This document shows, piece by piece, positions 1 to 7,168 of a stretch of 20,020 bases of DNA; position 1 is the first letter of the stretch, and every line of letters begins with the position of its first letter. The notes beneath the pieces are model-generated. The model was not told the DNA's origin, ran no database searches, and worked only from the letters and a program-made list of their open reading frames with translations. This stretch comes from Anaerolineae bacterium. Its GTDB lineage: Bacteria; Chloroflexota; Anaerolineae; JAFGEY01. The DNA lies in contig JAFGIE010000242.1 in NCBI GenBank assembly GCA_016929775.1, positions 1 through 20,020 on the forward strand. The letters are read 5' to 3'. A program made the translations under genes and the position numbers.

Positions 1-1400
1 CGCGCCGGGTCGTCGGGGGAGTAGGTCAGCACCTCAGGCGGCGCGATCGCCGTCCCCTCGACCATCGCCGCGAGCTGTTCCTCGCGGCGGCGCATGACCC
101 GGTCGTGGATCTCGCGCTCGTAGCCCTGCGTCGAGGGGTGGTAGAACGCCTTGCCTTGCAGCGAGGCGGGCAGGTACTGCTGCGCGACCCAGTGATCGCG
201 GTAGGCGTGCGGGTAGAGGTAGCCCTCCCCGTGCCCGAACCCCTCCCGGTCGCGGCTCGCATCGCGCAGGTGCGCCGGCACGTCTCCCTCGCGCTCGTTC
301 TCGACGGTGGAGAGGGCGTCAAAGAACGCCATGCTCGAGTTTGACTTGGGCGCCGTCGCGAGATAGAGCACCGCCTGCGAGAGGTGGAAGCGTCCTTCGG
401 GCAAGCCGACGCGATCAAAGGCCTCGGCGCAGGCGACGACGACCCGGATCGCGTTGGGATCCGCCAGGCCGATGTCCTCGCCGCAAAAGATCAACATGCG
501 GCGAAAGATAAAGCGCGGATCCTCTCCGGCGTAGACCATCTTGGCGAGCCAGTACAGGGCGGCGTCGGGGTCGGAACCGCGCAAGCTCTTGATAAAGGCC
601 GAGATCGTGTCATAGTGGACGTCGCCGTCCTTGTCATACAGTACCGCGCGCCGCTGGATCGACTCCTCGGCGACCGTCACGTCGATCACGATCCGGCCCT
701 GGGCGTCGGGCGGCGTGGTCTCGACGGCGAGCTCGAGGGCGTTGAGCACGCCGCGCGCGTCCCCGTTTGCCACGTCGACCAGGTGGTCGAGCGCCTCAGG
801 GTCCAGCACCACGTTCAGCTTGCCGTAGCCGCGCTCCTTGTCGCGCAGCGCGTGCCACGCGATCTGGCGCAGGTCGTCCTCGCTCAGCGACCGGAGCTGG
901 AAGATGCGGCTCCGGCTGACGAGGGGGCGGTTCACCGAAAAATAGGGGTTCTCGGTGGTCGCGCCGATCAGGATCACGGTGCCGTTCTCGACCCAGGGGA
1001 GCAGCGCGTCCTGCTGTGCCTTGTTCCAGCGGTGGACCTCGTCGACGAACAGGATCGTCTTGCGCTGGTACATGCCGCGGTAGTCCTGCGCCGTGGCGAT
1101 CGCCTCGCGGATGTCCTTGACGCCTGCCAGGACGGCGTTGATCGTGATAAAGTGGCTCTGCGTGGTGCGGGCGATGACCATCGCCAGCGTGGTCTTGCCG
1201 GTGCCGGGGGGACCGTAAAAGATCACGGAGGAGAGCTGATCGGCCTGGATGGCGCGGCGCAGCAGGCGTCCCGGGCCCACGATGTGCTCCTGCCCGACGA
1301 ATTCGTCGAGCGTGCGGGGGCGCATGCGCGCGGCGAGAGGCGCCTCGGCGCTGATCTGCTCGTTCCTGGCGTGGTCGAATAGGTCCATGGTGGAGGTCAT
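1..1400 (-). CDS. rarA: RarA/MgsA-type AAA+ ATPase (replication-associated recombination), C-terminus beyond window
   Basis: AAA+ ATPase of the RarA (MgsA/WHIP) family, clamp-loader-like proteins acting at stalled replication forks. The minus-strand frame is open from ATG 1400 to the left edge, giving 466 codons. An N-terminal MRPRTLDEFVGQ segment (about residues 26-36) is followed by Walker A GPPGTGKT (63-70), Walker B ILFVDEVHRWNK and the sensor-type GATTENPYFSVN. The C-terminal half includes GEDIGLADP and ends with FYHPSTQGYE, as is usual for RarA. E. coli RarA is about 447 residues, so this protein already exceeds the canonical length and the frame continues; it may be one of the longer RarA-unknown-domain fusions. 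The start is uncertain: no Shine-Dalgarno sequence precedes ATG 1400 or the in-frame ATG 1388, so leaderless or weak initiation is possible. It lies 109 bases downstream of the DHH-CBS-CCA gene on the same strand. Confidence 0.93.
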   Translation of the reverse strand, partial: MTSTMDLFDHARNEQISAEAPLAARMRPRTLDEFVGQEHIVGPGRLLRRAIQADQLSSVIFYGPPGTGKTTLAMVIARTTQSHFITINAVLAGVKDIREAIATAQDYRGMYQRKTILFVDEVHRWNKAQQDALLPWVENGTVILIGATTENPYFSVNRPLVSRSRIFQLRSLSEDDLRQIAWHALRDKERGYGKLNVVLDPEALDHLVDVANGDARGVLNALELAVETTPPDAQGRIVIDVTVAEESIQRRAVLYDKDGDVHYDTISAFIKSLRGSDPDAALYWLAKMVYAGEDPRFIFRRMLIFCGEDIGLADPNAIRVVVACAEAFDRVGLPEGRFHLSQAVLYLATAPKSNSSMAFFDALSTVENEREGDVPAHLRDASRDREGFGHGEGYLYPHAYRDHWVAQQYLPASLQGKAFYHPSTQGYEREIHDRVMRRREEQLAAMVEGTAIAPPEVLTYSPDDPA

Positions 1401-1442
1401 TGTACAGGAGGAACTGGAGTGGCGCAACTAGAGGCATCCAGA

Positions 1443-1484
1443 GACATCCTCAGACATCCGATGTCTCAGAGACATCGGATGTCT
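1443..1484. repeat. Twin perfect palindromes, five GACATC/GATGTC hexamers
   Basis: Between the end of the DHH-CBS-CCA gene (1510) and the start of rarA (1400) there are two 15-base perfect 7-1-7 palindromes, AGACATC-C-GATGTCT (1452-1466) and AGACATC-G-GATGTCT (1470-1484), separated by CAG. The two arms are also exact reverse complements of each other, so the 33 bases can form one 15-bp hairpin with a 3-base loop. A further half-site GACATC lies at 1443-1448. No T-tract follows on either strand, which argues against a simple intrinsic terminator. A tandem operator for a dimeric regulator controlling rarA, or a processing/termination hairpin, are the likely readings. Confidence 0.8.
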
Positions 1485-1509
1485 GCACAGCTATCTGTCC
1501 GCCCCCCCC

Positions 1510-4179
1510 TCACTTGCTCTTGCGCGGCGGGGCGGCGTCCAGTATGGCGCGCGCGATCGCTCTCTCCTCTTCCTCGGACGAGACGTGCCCGTCGAGGTGT
1601 GCGTCGCGGAGCGCGTCGAGGACAGCCCCAAAGGCGGGCCCCGGGCTGTAGCCCATCCCTTTCAGGTCGTTCCCGGTCAGGATCGGCCTGGCATGCCGGT
1701 AGTCCTGCCAGTAGCGCGCCAGGTGTTCGCGCACGCCGCTCGAGTCGGTCGCGACCCAGGTCACCAGCACCGTCGGACCTGAAAAGGGGGCGAGCAGGCG
1801 GTAGACGGCGCTCGGCGACACGTCCTCGACCTGCAGCGCCTCGATCCGCGTCTTGAGCGCCGCGACCTCGTGCAAGAGGTCGACGTCGTCCTTGGCGAGC
1901 TTGAGTCGCGTGCAGAGCGTGTCCAGCTCGGGCAGGATCAGCCGGTAGGAGAGCAGGGCGAGGTAGAGCTGGTGCGCGTTGTTGGCGGGCAGCGGCGTGC
2001 CGTGCAGCCCGTCGTGCTCTTCTTCTGCCGGTGCCGACCGCCAGCTCTCCTCGTACCACGCGGGCATCGCCGCGCGCAGGGCCCGGAACTTGGCCTGCAA
2101 CCACCCGTCGCAGATCAGGGCGGGGTGGATCTGGCGCAGCACGTGCAGCTCTTCCATGCGCGCCAGGCCCGCCTCCGGCTCAGGCTCCTGGAAGAGCAGG
2201 AACAACTCGTGCCGGATCCGCTCGCCGCTGACGCGCCGCGCCAGCAACCCGAGCGCGTTCTCGATCAGCTCGAGCGTGCGTGGCTCGATCACGAACCCCA
2301 GGCGCTGCTCGAGCCGGATCGCGCGCAGGATGCGCGTTGAGTCCTCCACAAAGCTGAGCGAGTGCAGCACCCGGATCACGCCGTCCCGCACGTCCTGCTC
2401 GCCGCCGAAAAAGTCGAGCAGCTCGCCCCTGTGATCGGCGTCGAGCCGGATTGCCAGGGTGTTGATCGTAAAGTCGCGGCGGTGCAGGTCTTGCTTGATC
2501 GACGAGGGCTCGACCTGCGGCAGGGCAGTAGCCTGGGTGTAGAACTCGGTGCGCGCGGTGACAAAGTCGAGCGACTCGTCTCCATCCAGGATCCACTTGG
2601 CGGTCCCAAAGCGGGCGTGCGTGCGCACCCGCCCGCCGACCTGCCGCGCTAGCGCCTTGGCGAGCGCGATCGCGTTTCCTTCGACCACCAGGTCGATGTC
2701 TTGATTGGGCCGACCGAGGAGCAGGTCGCGGACAAAGCCGCCGACGATGTACAGCGTGTAACCGAGCGACTGCGCCCTGTCCGCTGCCATCCAGAGCAGC
2801 GAGAGCCTGTGCTGGGGCACCATGTCATCGAGCATGCGCGCGACCTCTTCGCGGCGGGGCCCGAGCGGCGCCTCATTGGGCGTCTTGAGCAGGAGCCGGA
2901 TCAGGTCCGTGCGCGTCACGATGCCCAGGATCGCGCCGCCCGGCGAGACCACCGGTACCTGCCCGACCCCGTGATCGAGCATCACCTGCTGCAGGGACTC
3001 GATCGGGTCGTCGGGCCGGACGGCGATCTCGCCCTTGGTCATGTAGGTCGCGATCGCGGCGTTCTCGAGGCCAAGGCGCATGGCGCGGTCGATCTCGCGC
3101 CGCGCCACGATGCCCACGACGCGCCCCTCTTGTACCACCGGGAACCCCTCGTGCCCGTAGCGCTGCATGAGCTCGGCTGCCTGGGCGACGGTCATGCCGG
3201 GCGACACAGTGTGCGCGCCGTAGGACATGATCTGGCGGACGATGAGCGTCGGCTCGACGTGCGTGTCGAGCAGCTCGAGCAGGCGCGCTTTGGCCTGCGC
3301 CAGGTCCATGTCGCGGATCAGGGCTGCCGACGCCCGGCTGTGCCCGCCGCCCCCCATGTCTTGCGCGATCGCGCCCACGTCGATCGCGTCGCTCGTGGAT
3401 CGCGCCACGAGCTGGACCTGCTCCTGTCCCGGCAAGGCAAAGTGCACGAGCAGGAACAGCCCGTCCGGGTCCCACAGGTCGCGCAGGCGGTGCGCCAGGA
3501 CAGAGACTTCTTCTACGTAGCGGGGGTAGGTCACGGCGGCGACCAGGATCGACTGCCCGGCGACGTGGTGCGTCTCGGCTTCTTCGAGCAGCTGCTCGTA
3601 CAGCGCCTGCTGGTCGTCGGTCAGCGGGTAGTGCAGGAACTCGTTGGCGACCTCGAGGCTGGCGCCCTGCTCGAGCAGCCAGGCGACGCATGCCACGTCG
3701 CGCGTGGTGGTGGTGGCGTAGGAGAGCGAGCCCGTGTCCTCATAGATCCCCATCGCAAAGAGCGTCGCCTCGATCGGGCGCACGGCGTGCTGCTCTGCGA
3801 TCAGCCGCTCGACCAGCATGGTGGTCACCGCGCCCACCGTCTCTCCCCAGAACTGCCAGCTTGGGTCGAGGTCGGGCGCGCGGGGGTGATGGTCGATCAC
3901 CTGCACCTCCACGTCGTCGTGCATGCCCCGGATCGTGACCATCGCCTGCGTGTCGACCAGGAGCACGCGGCGCACGCGCCCGCGCGGGACGTCCTCGATC
4001 TCGACCATCGGCAGGTCGACGCCGTACAGGGTCAGAAAGTGGCGGATGTTGCGGTTGACGTGACGGGGCAGGACCGGGATCGCCTCGGGGTAGAGCTTGT
4101 GCGCGCCCACGAGCGCCGAGATGGCGTCGAAATCCGCGTTCTCGTGGGTCAGGATCACGCTCAGGTCGGGCAGGGGCAT
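1510..4179 (-). CDS. DHH phosphoesterase-CBS-CCA tRNA nucleotidyltransferase/poly(A) polymerase fusion
   Basis: An 889-residue multidomain RNA enzyme. N-terminal DHH/DHHA1 phosphoesterase: HENADFDA at 13-20, the DHH triad at 96-98 and GGGGH at 276-280; relatives hydrolyse nanoRNA or cyclic dinucleotides. Two CBS repeats follow (about 315-370 and 376-432), normally an adenine-nucleotide-sensing pair. The C-terminal half is a class II nucleotidyltransferase of the CCA-adding/poly(A) polymerase family: GGFVRD (480-485), the DID metal pair (494-496), RRDFTIN (568-574) and the ILRAIRL helix. This domain order is a known long-form bacterial type. The start is fixed at ATG 4179 because AAAGGAAG (4186-4193) lies six bases upstream and similarity begins with MPLPDLSVIL; the open frame extends 82 codons further up without family-like sequence. 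Cytoplasmic; probably cotranscribed with clpC. The catalytic residues of all parts are present, so CCA addition and/or 3'-end tailing is likely; the exact DHH substrate is not decidable here. Confidence 0.93.
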   Translation of the reverse strand: MPLPDLSVILTHENADFDAISALVGAHKLYPEAIPVLPRHVNRNIRHFLTLYGVDLPMVEIEDVPRGRVRRVLLVDTQAMVTIRGMHDDVEVQVIDHHPRAPDLDPSWQFWGETVGAVTTMLVERLIAEQHAVRPIEATLFAMGIYEDTGSLSYATTTTRDVACVAWLLEQGASLEVANEFLHYPLTDDQQALYEQLLEEAETHHVAGQSILVAAVTYPRYVEEVSVLAHRLRDLWDPDGLFLLVHFALPGQEQVQLVARSTSDAIDVGAIAQDMGGGGHSRASAALIRDMDLAQAKARLLELLDTHVEPTLIVRQIMSYGAHTVSPGMTVAQAAELMQRYGHEGFPVVQEGRVVGIVARREIDRAMRLGLENAAIATYMTKGEIAVRPDDPIESLQQVMLDHGVGQVPVVSPGGAILGIVTRTDLIRLLLKTPNEAPLGPRREEVARMLDDMVPQHRLSLLWMAADRAQSLGYTLYIVGGFVRDLLLGRPNQDIDLVVEGNAIALAKALARQVGGRVRTHARFGTAKWILDGDESLDFVTARTEFYTQATALPQVEPSSIKQDLHRRDFTINTLAIRLDADHRGELLDFFGGEQDVRDGVIRVLHSLSFVEDSTRILRAIRLEQRLGFVIEPRTLELIENALGLLARRVSGERIRHELFLLFQEPEPEAGLARMEELHVLRQIHPALICDGWLQAKFRALRAAMPAWYEESWRSAPAEEEHDGLHGTPLPANNAHQLYLALLSYRLILPELDTLCTRLKLAKDDVDLLHEVAALKTRIEALQVEDVSPSAVYRLLAPFSGPTVLVTWVATDSSGVREHLARYWQDYRHARPILTGNDLKGMGYSPGPAFGAVLDALRDAHLDGHVSSEEEERAIARAILDAAPPRKSK

Positions 4180-4185
4180 GATCGG

Positions 4186-4229
4186 CTTCCTTTCACGGTG
4201 CGACCGGGCACGTAGGCCCGGTCGCCGTG
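4186..4229 (-). promoter_or_regulatory. GC-rich hairpin abutting the Shine-Dalgarno of the DHH-CBS-CCA gene
   Basis: CGACCGGGC (4201-4209) pairs with GCCCGGTCG (4216-4224) around a six-base loop, and the stem extends through CACGG (4194-4198) with CCGTG (4225-4229) across a two-base bulge. The hairpin base at 4194 touches the Shine-Dalgarno AAAGGAAG (4186-4193, read on the minus strand). It sits in the 91-base gap after clpC. There is no T-tract, so it is not a standard intrinsic terminator. It could be an RNA processing boundary, a partial terminator or a translation-modulating structure. I see no -10/-35 pair in this gap, which favours cotranscription with clpC. Confidence 0.6.
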
Positions 4230-4270
4230 TACGCAGTGCCTGACCTCGCACCAGAAGGCAGGCGCTCGAC

Positions 4271-6817
4271 CTAGTCGCCGGACTCGGAAACCGTGCGGTC
4301 CGCCAGCTCCATGTCAGCCGCCGGCTTGTCTTCAGCCGCCGGCTTGTCTTCAGCCGCCGGGGGCGCATCCTCGTCGGCGCCGCGCCCCGCGCGGAAGACG
4401 ATCGCGTCCTCCACGACGTCGGCATACACCTCGCCCACGGGCAGTTCGCCGCTCAGCAGTTGGATCGAGAGCGGGTTCTCGATGTAGCGCTGCAGGGCAC
4501 GCCGTAGCGGGCGTGCGCCGAACTGCGGGTCGTACCCCTTGTCCGCCAGCCATTCGCGCGCCGCGGCGCTGAGTGCGATCGAGACGCCCTGCTCCCGCAG
4601 CCGCCCGCCCACCTCTTTCATCTGCAGATCCACGATCTCGAGCATGTGCTCTTCGGTGAGATTGTGAAAGATGATGATCTCGTCGACGCGGTTTAGGAAC
4701 TCGGGCCGGAAGGTCTTTTTCAGCGCGTCGCGGATCTCGTCGCGCAGCGCCTCTTCGTCCCCCGAGATCTCGCCGTTGGGGCGCGGGAAGCCGATCGTGC
4801 CCGCGCGCCGTGCAAAGCGCGTCCCGATGTTGGAGGTCATGATCAGGACCGTGTTGCGAAAGTCGACGATGTGTCCCTGTCCATCGGTCAGCCGCCCTTC
4901 CTCCAGGATCTGGAGCAGCGAGTTCCAGACGTCTGGATGCGCTTTCTCGATCTCGTCAAAGAGCACGACCTGATAGGGGCGCCGGCGGACGGCTTCGGTG
5001 ATCTGCCCGCCCTCCTCGTAGCCGACATAGCCGGGCGGCGCGCCGGTGAGACGCGACACCGTGTGCCGCTCCTGGAACTCGCTCATGTCGATCGTGAGCA
5101 GCGCTTCTTCGTTGCCAAACAGGAACCCGGCCAATGCCTTCGCCATCTCGGTCTTGCCGACGCCGGAGGAGCCGAGAAAGATGAAACTGCCGATCGGGCG
5201 GCGCGGGTCCTTGAGCCCGGCGCGCGCGCGCCGGATGGCGTTCGAGACGGCGACGATGCCCTCTTCTTGGCCCACGATCCGCTCGCGCAGGCGGTCCTCC
5301 ATGTGCAGCAGCTTTTGCGACTCGGTCTCGAGCATGGAAGCGACCGGGATCCCGGTCCAGTTCTGGACGACCTCGGCGATATCGGCCTCTTCGACCAGTT
5401 CGTCCAGGTTCATCTCGCGCTGCCAGGCATCGCGCTGCTGCTCAAATTCCTCGAGCAGCTTGAGCCGCTCCGCCTTGAACTCCATCGCGTGCTCATAGTC
5501 TTGGTCTGTGCTTGCCGCGTTTTCCTCAGCCAACAGCCGTTGCAGCTGCTTCCGCATCTCCTTCAGGTGGTCGGGCATCTCATAGATCGCGATCCGCACC
5601 TTGGCGGCGGCTTCGTCGATCAGATCGATCGCCTTGTCAGGCAAGTGCCGATCGGTGACGTAGCGGTGGGAGAGCTGCGCGGCAGCGACCAGCGCTTCGT
5701 CGGTATAGCTCACTCCGTGGTGGGCCTCGTAGCGGTCGCGCAGACCGTGCAGCATCTGGATCGCTTCCTCGACGCTCGGTTCCTCGACGTAGACCGGAGC
5801 AAAGCGCCGCTCCAGTGCGGCGTCCTTTTCGATGTACTTGCGGTATTCGTCGAGCGTCGTGGCGCCGATGCACTGCAGCTCGCCGCGCGCCAGGGCGGGC
5901 TTGAGCATGTTGCTGGCGTCCAGCGCGCCACTCGCGGATCCGGCGCCGACCACGTTGTGGATCTCGTCGATGAACAGGATGATCTCGCCCTGCGAGCGCT
6001 GGATGTCGGCGATCGCGTTCTTGAGGCGCTCCTCAAAGTCGCCGCGAAAGCGAGAGCCGGCGACCATGCTGCCCAAGTCAAGCTGCACGACGCGCTTGCC
6101 GCTCAGGATCTCGGGCACGTCTTCGTTGGCGATCTTTTGCGCCAAACCCTCGACGATCGCCGTCTTGCCCACGCCCGCCTCGCCGATCAGCACCGGGTTG
6201 TTCTTGGTGCGGCGGCTAAGGACCTGGATCACGCGCAGGATCTCGGTGTCGCGCCCGATCACGGGGTCGAGCTTGTTCTCGAAAGCCAGATCGGTCAGGT
6301 CGCGGCTGAACTTTTCGAGGGTGCGGTACTGCGTCTCGGCGTGCGGGCTAGTGACCCGCTGCCCGCCGCGGATCTCGGTGATCGCCTCATAGATCCGCTG
6401 CTTGGTGATCCCGTTGTCGCGCAGCAGGCGGTCGGTCGGCGTGCCGCGCTCGCCCGCGATGGCGAGAAAGATGTGCTCGGTCGAGATGTACTCGTCGTGC
6501 AGGCTGCTTGCCTCGCGGTTGGCTTGGTCGAAGACGCGTTTGACGCGCGGCGTGATGAACATCTGTCCCGCGCCGCCGCCATAGATCGAAGCCTTGGGGC
6601 TGGCGCGCAGGATCTCGTCCAGCCGTCGCTTGATGATCTCGACGTCAGCGCCCAGCTGTTGCATGATCTCGGACACGATCCCTTCCGGCTGCTCGAGCAG
6701 GGCCAACAGCAAGTGCTCGACGTCGATCTGGTTATGGCTGTAGCGCAGCAATATCTCTTGCGCACGCATCGCTGCGTCTTGTGCGCGCTCTGTGAAGCGG
6801 TCGTATCTCATTACCAT
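4271..6817 (-). CDS. clpC: ClpC-type AAA+ unfoldase, ATPase subunit of Clp protease
   Basis: An 848-residue two-ring AAA+ unfoldase that feeds proteins to ClpP; B. subtilis ClpC is about 810 residues. The N-terminal Clp-N double repeat spans about 3-145. The first AAA module has Walker A GEAGVGKT (212-219) and Walker [10 protein letters not shown] (280-288). A short middle region contains a UVR-like helix pair (about 431-460), which marks ClpC rather than ClpB, whose middle domain is longer. The second module has Walker A GSSGVGKT (549-556), pore loop GYVGY (596-600) and Walker [13 protein letters not shown] (617-628). IGF at 675-677 fits the ClpP-docking loop. The C-terminus is an acidic Ala/Glu/Asp/Lys tail with a tandem repeat. 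ATG 6817 is preceded by AGAGGG at seven bases; ATG 6811 is an in-frame alternative. It has its own promoter (6920-6948) and is divergent from uxaC. No CtsR- or HrcA/CIRCE-type site was recognised. Confidence 0.96.
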   Translation of the reverse strand: MVMRYDRFTERAQDAAMRAQEILLRYSHNQIDVEHLLLALLEQPEGIVSEIMQQLGADVEIIKRRLDEILRASPKASIYGGGAGQMFITPRVKRVFDQANREASSLHDEYISTEHIFLAIAGERGTPTDRLLRDNGITKQRIYEAITEIRGGQRVTSPHAETQYRTLEKFSRDLTDLAFENKLDPVIGRDTEILRVIQVLSRRTKNNPVLIGEAGVGKTAIVEGLAQKIANEDVPEILSGKRVVQLDLGSMVAGSRFRGDFEERLKNAIADIQRSQGEIILFIDEIHNVVGAGSASGALDASNMLKPALARGELQCIGATTLDEYRKYIEKDAALERRFAPVYVEEPSVEEAIQMLHGLRDRYEAHHGVSYTDEALVAAAQLSHRYVTDRHLPDKAIDLIDEAAAKVRIAIYEMPDHLKEMRKQLQRLLAEENAASTDQDYEHAMEFKAERLKLLEEFEQQRDAWQREMNLDELVEEADIAEVVQNWTGIPVASMLETESQKLLHMEDRLRERIVGQEEGIVAVSNAIRRARAGLKDPRRPIGSFIFLGSSGVGKTEMAKALAGFLFGNEEALLTIDMSEFQERHTVSRLTGAPPGYVGYEEGGQITEAVRRRPYQVVLFDEIEKAHPDVWNSLLQILEEGRLTDGQGHIVDFRNTVLIMTSNIGTRFARRAGTIGFPRPNGEISGDEEALRDEIRDALKKTFRPEFLNRVDEIIIFHNLTEEHMLEIVDLQMKEVGGRLREQGVSIALSAAAREWLADKGYDPQFGARPLRRALQRYIENPLSIQLLSGELPVGEVYADVVEDAIVFRAGRGADEDAPPAAEDKPAAEDKPAADMELADRTVSESGD
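4314..4360 (-). repeat. 18-bp in-frame tandem repeat in the clpC 3' end
   Basis: The unit tcagccgccggcttgtct (plus strand) occurs at 4314-4331 and 4332-4349, followed by an 11-base partial copy to 4360. Being a multiple of three, it encodes a repeated AAEDKP hexapeptide in the disordered acidic tail of ClpC. Copy-number change would lengthen or shorten the tail without a frameshift. Confidence 0.9.
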
Positions 6818-6824
6818 CTGTCTA

Positions 6825-6864
6825 CCCTCTGCGGGACCCCTCGCCGCGCCACAGCGCGAGGGTC
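6825..6864 (-). promoter_or_regulatory. Leader hairpin next to the clpC Shine-Dalgarno
   Basis: In the clpC 5' leader, GACC(C)CTCGC (6835-6844, plus strand) is complementary to GCGAGGGTC (6856-6864), giving nine pairs with one bulged C and an 11-base loop. The stem base lies four bases upstream of the Shine-Dalgarno AGAGGG (6825-6830, minus strand). This geometry resembles that before the DHH-CBS-CCA gene. It could keep the binding site exposed, stabilise the mRNA or respond to temperature; none of these is shown by sequence alone. Confidence 0.5.
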
Positions 6865-6906
6865 ATACTGCCTCTTTGCCGATCTGGCTGCGTGCGAGCG
6901 GTCTAT

Positions 6907-6920
6907 TGCTCTCAAGAGCA
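6907..6920. promoter_or_regulatory. Inverted repeat overlapping the clpC transcription start
   Basis: TGCTCT-CA-AGAGCA is a perfect six-base inverted repeat whose right edge overlaps the last base of the clpC -10 hexamer (6920-6925) and covers the expected start point. That placement suits a repressor operator. It does not match the CIRCE or CtsR consensus as I know them. Confidence 0.5.
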
Positions 6921-6948
6921 TTATACTCTAGTTCATAGGCATATACAA
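6920..6948 (-). promoter_or_regulatory. Sigma70-type promoter of clpC
   Basis: Read on the minus strand: -35 TTGTAT (6943-6948), a 17-base spacer, and a perfect -10 TATAAT (6920-6925). It lies in a locally AT-rich patch within GC-rich sequence. The expected start is near 6913, giving a leader of roughly 95 bases before ATG 6817. Confidence 0.75.
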
Positions 6949-7101
6949 GAAAGTGCCGAGCGTCCCGACCGGCGCCGATCGTTCAGTCGGTCCTCCTCAG
7001 CACCTGGGCGCCGCCCGGATCGGGCCGACGCGCCACACTGGCGACGTGGTACGCGTTGCCGCAAGTAGTGTATCATAGCCGCATAAGATCAGCATTAGAA
7101 G

Positions 7102-7130
7102 TTGCTCGGGTCTCCAAAGGGTGCTATACT
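7102..7130 (+). promoter_or_regulatory. Sigma70-type promoter of uxaC
   Basis: TTGCTC (7102-7107), a 17-base spacer and TATACT (7125-7130) lie 38 bases upstream of the uxaC start. The -10 matches five of six consensus positions; the -35 matches only the TTG. The expected start is near 7137. The Shine-Dalgarno GGAGAGGG (7158-7165 region) follows directly before ATG 7169. Confidence 0.6.
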
Positions 7131-7168
7131 CGGCGCCAGACCAGCCAACCGACCAAGGAGAGGGAATC

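Larger units (their letters stand above)
6818..7168. other. Divergent intergenic region between clpC and uxaC (351 bases)
   Basis: This is the longest gene-free stretch in the window. It holds the clpC leader hairpin (6835-6864), the clpC promoter with its inverted repeat (6907-6948), and the uxaC promoter and ribosome binding site (7102-7164). The stretch 6961-7070 is GC-rich. I see no RNA gene, riboswitch-like fold or coding signal in it. Confidence 0.7.

Noticed and set aside
384..1382. Plus-strand open frame of 332 codons opposite rarA
   Set aside because: Antisense of RarA; no motif, and the RarA Walker motifs fix the coding strand.
1502..1509. Run of eight C just after the stop of the DHH-CBS-CCA gene as a phase-variable tract
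   Set aside because: It lies outside the coding frame, so slippage would not alter the protein, and no promoter overlaps it.
1406..1856. Plus-strand AGGAGG (1406-1411) seven bases before GTG 1419, opening a 145-codon frame
   Set aside because: The Shine-Dalgarno spacing is good, but the frame runs through the palindromes and then antisense to the DHH-CBS-CCA 3' end with Arg/Ser/Pro-rich sequence and no domain; it probably arises by chance.
2701..4215. Plus-strand open frame of 504 codons opposite the DHH-CBS-CCA gene
   Set aside because: Antisense shadow rich in His, Asp and Arg with no motif; the minus-strand protein has clear catalytic motifs throughout.
4194..4229. Hairpin as an intrinsic terminator for clpC
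   Set aside because: There is no T-tract on the minus strand after the stem; the downstream side is the Shine-Dalgarno of the next gene.
4180..4425. Upstream extension of the DHH-CBS-CCA gene to 4425
   Set aside because: The extra 82 codons overlap the clpC 3' end, are Arg/Ser-rich and encode part of the clpC repeat in another frame; ATG 4179 has a good Shine-Dalgarno sequence.
4871..6931. Plus-strand open frame of 686 codons opposite clpC
   Set aside because: Exact antisense of clpC, with composition typical of a GC-rich shadow frame (Asp/Val/Arg/Leu runs) and no recognisable domain; clpC is certain.
7056..7076. TTGCCG / TATCAT as a second uxaC promoter
   Set aside because: The spacer is only about nine bases, too short for a sigma70 promoter.
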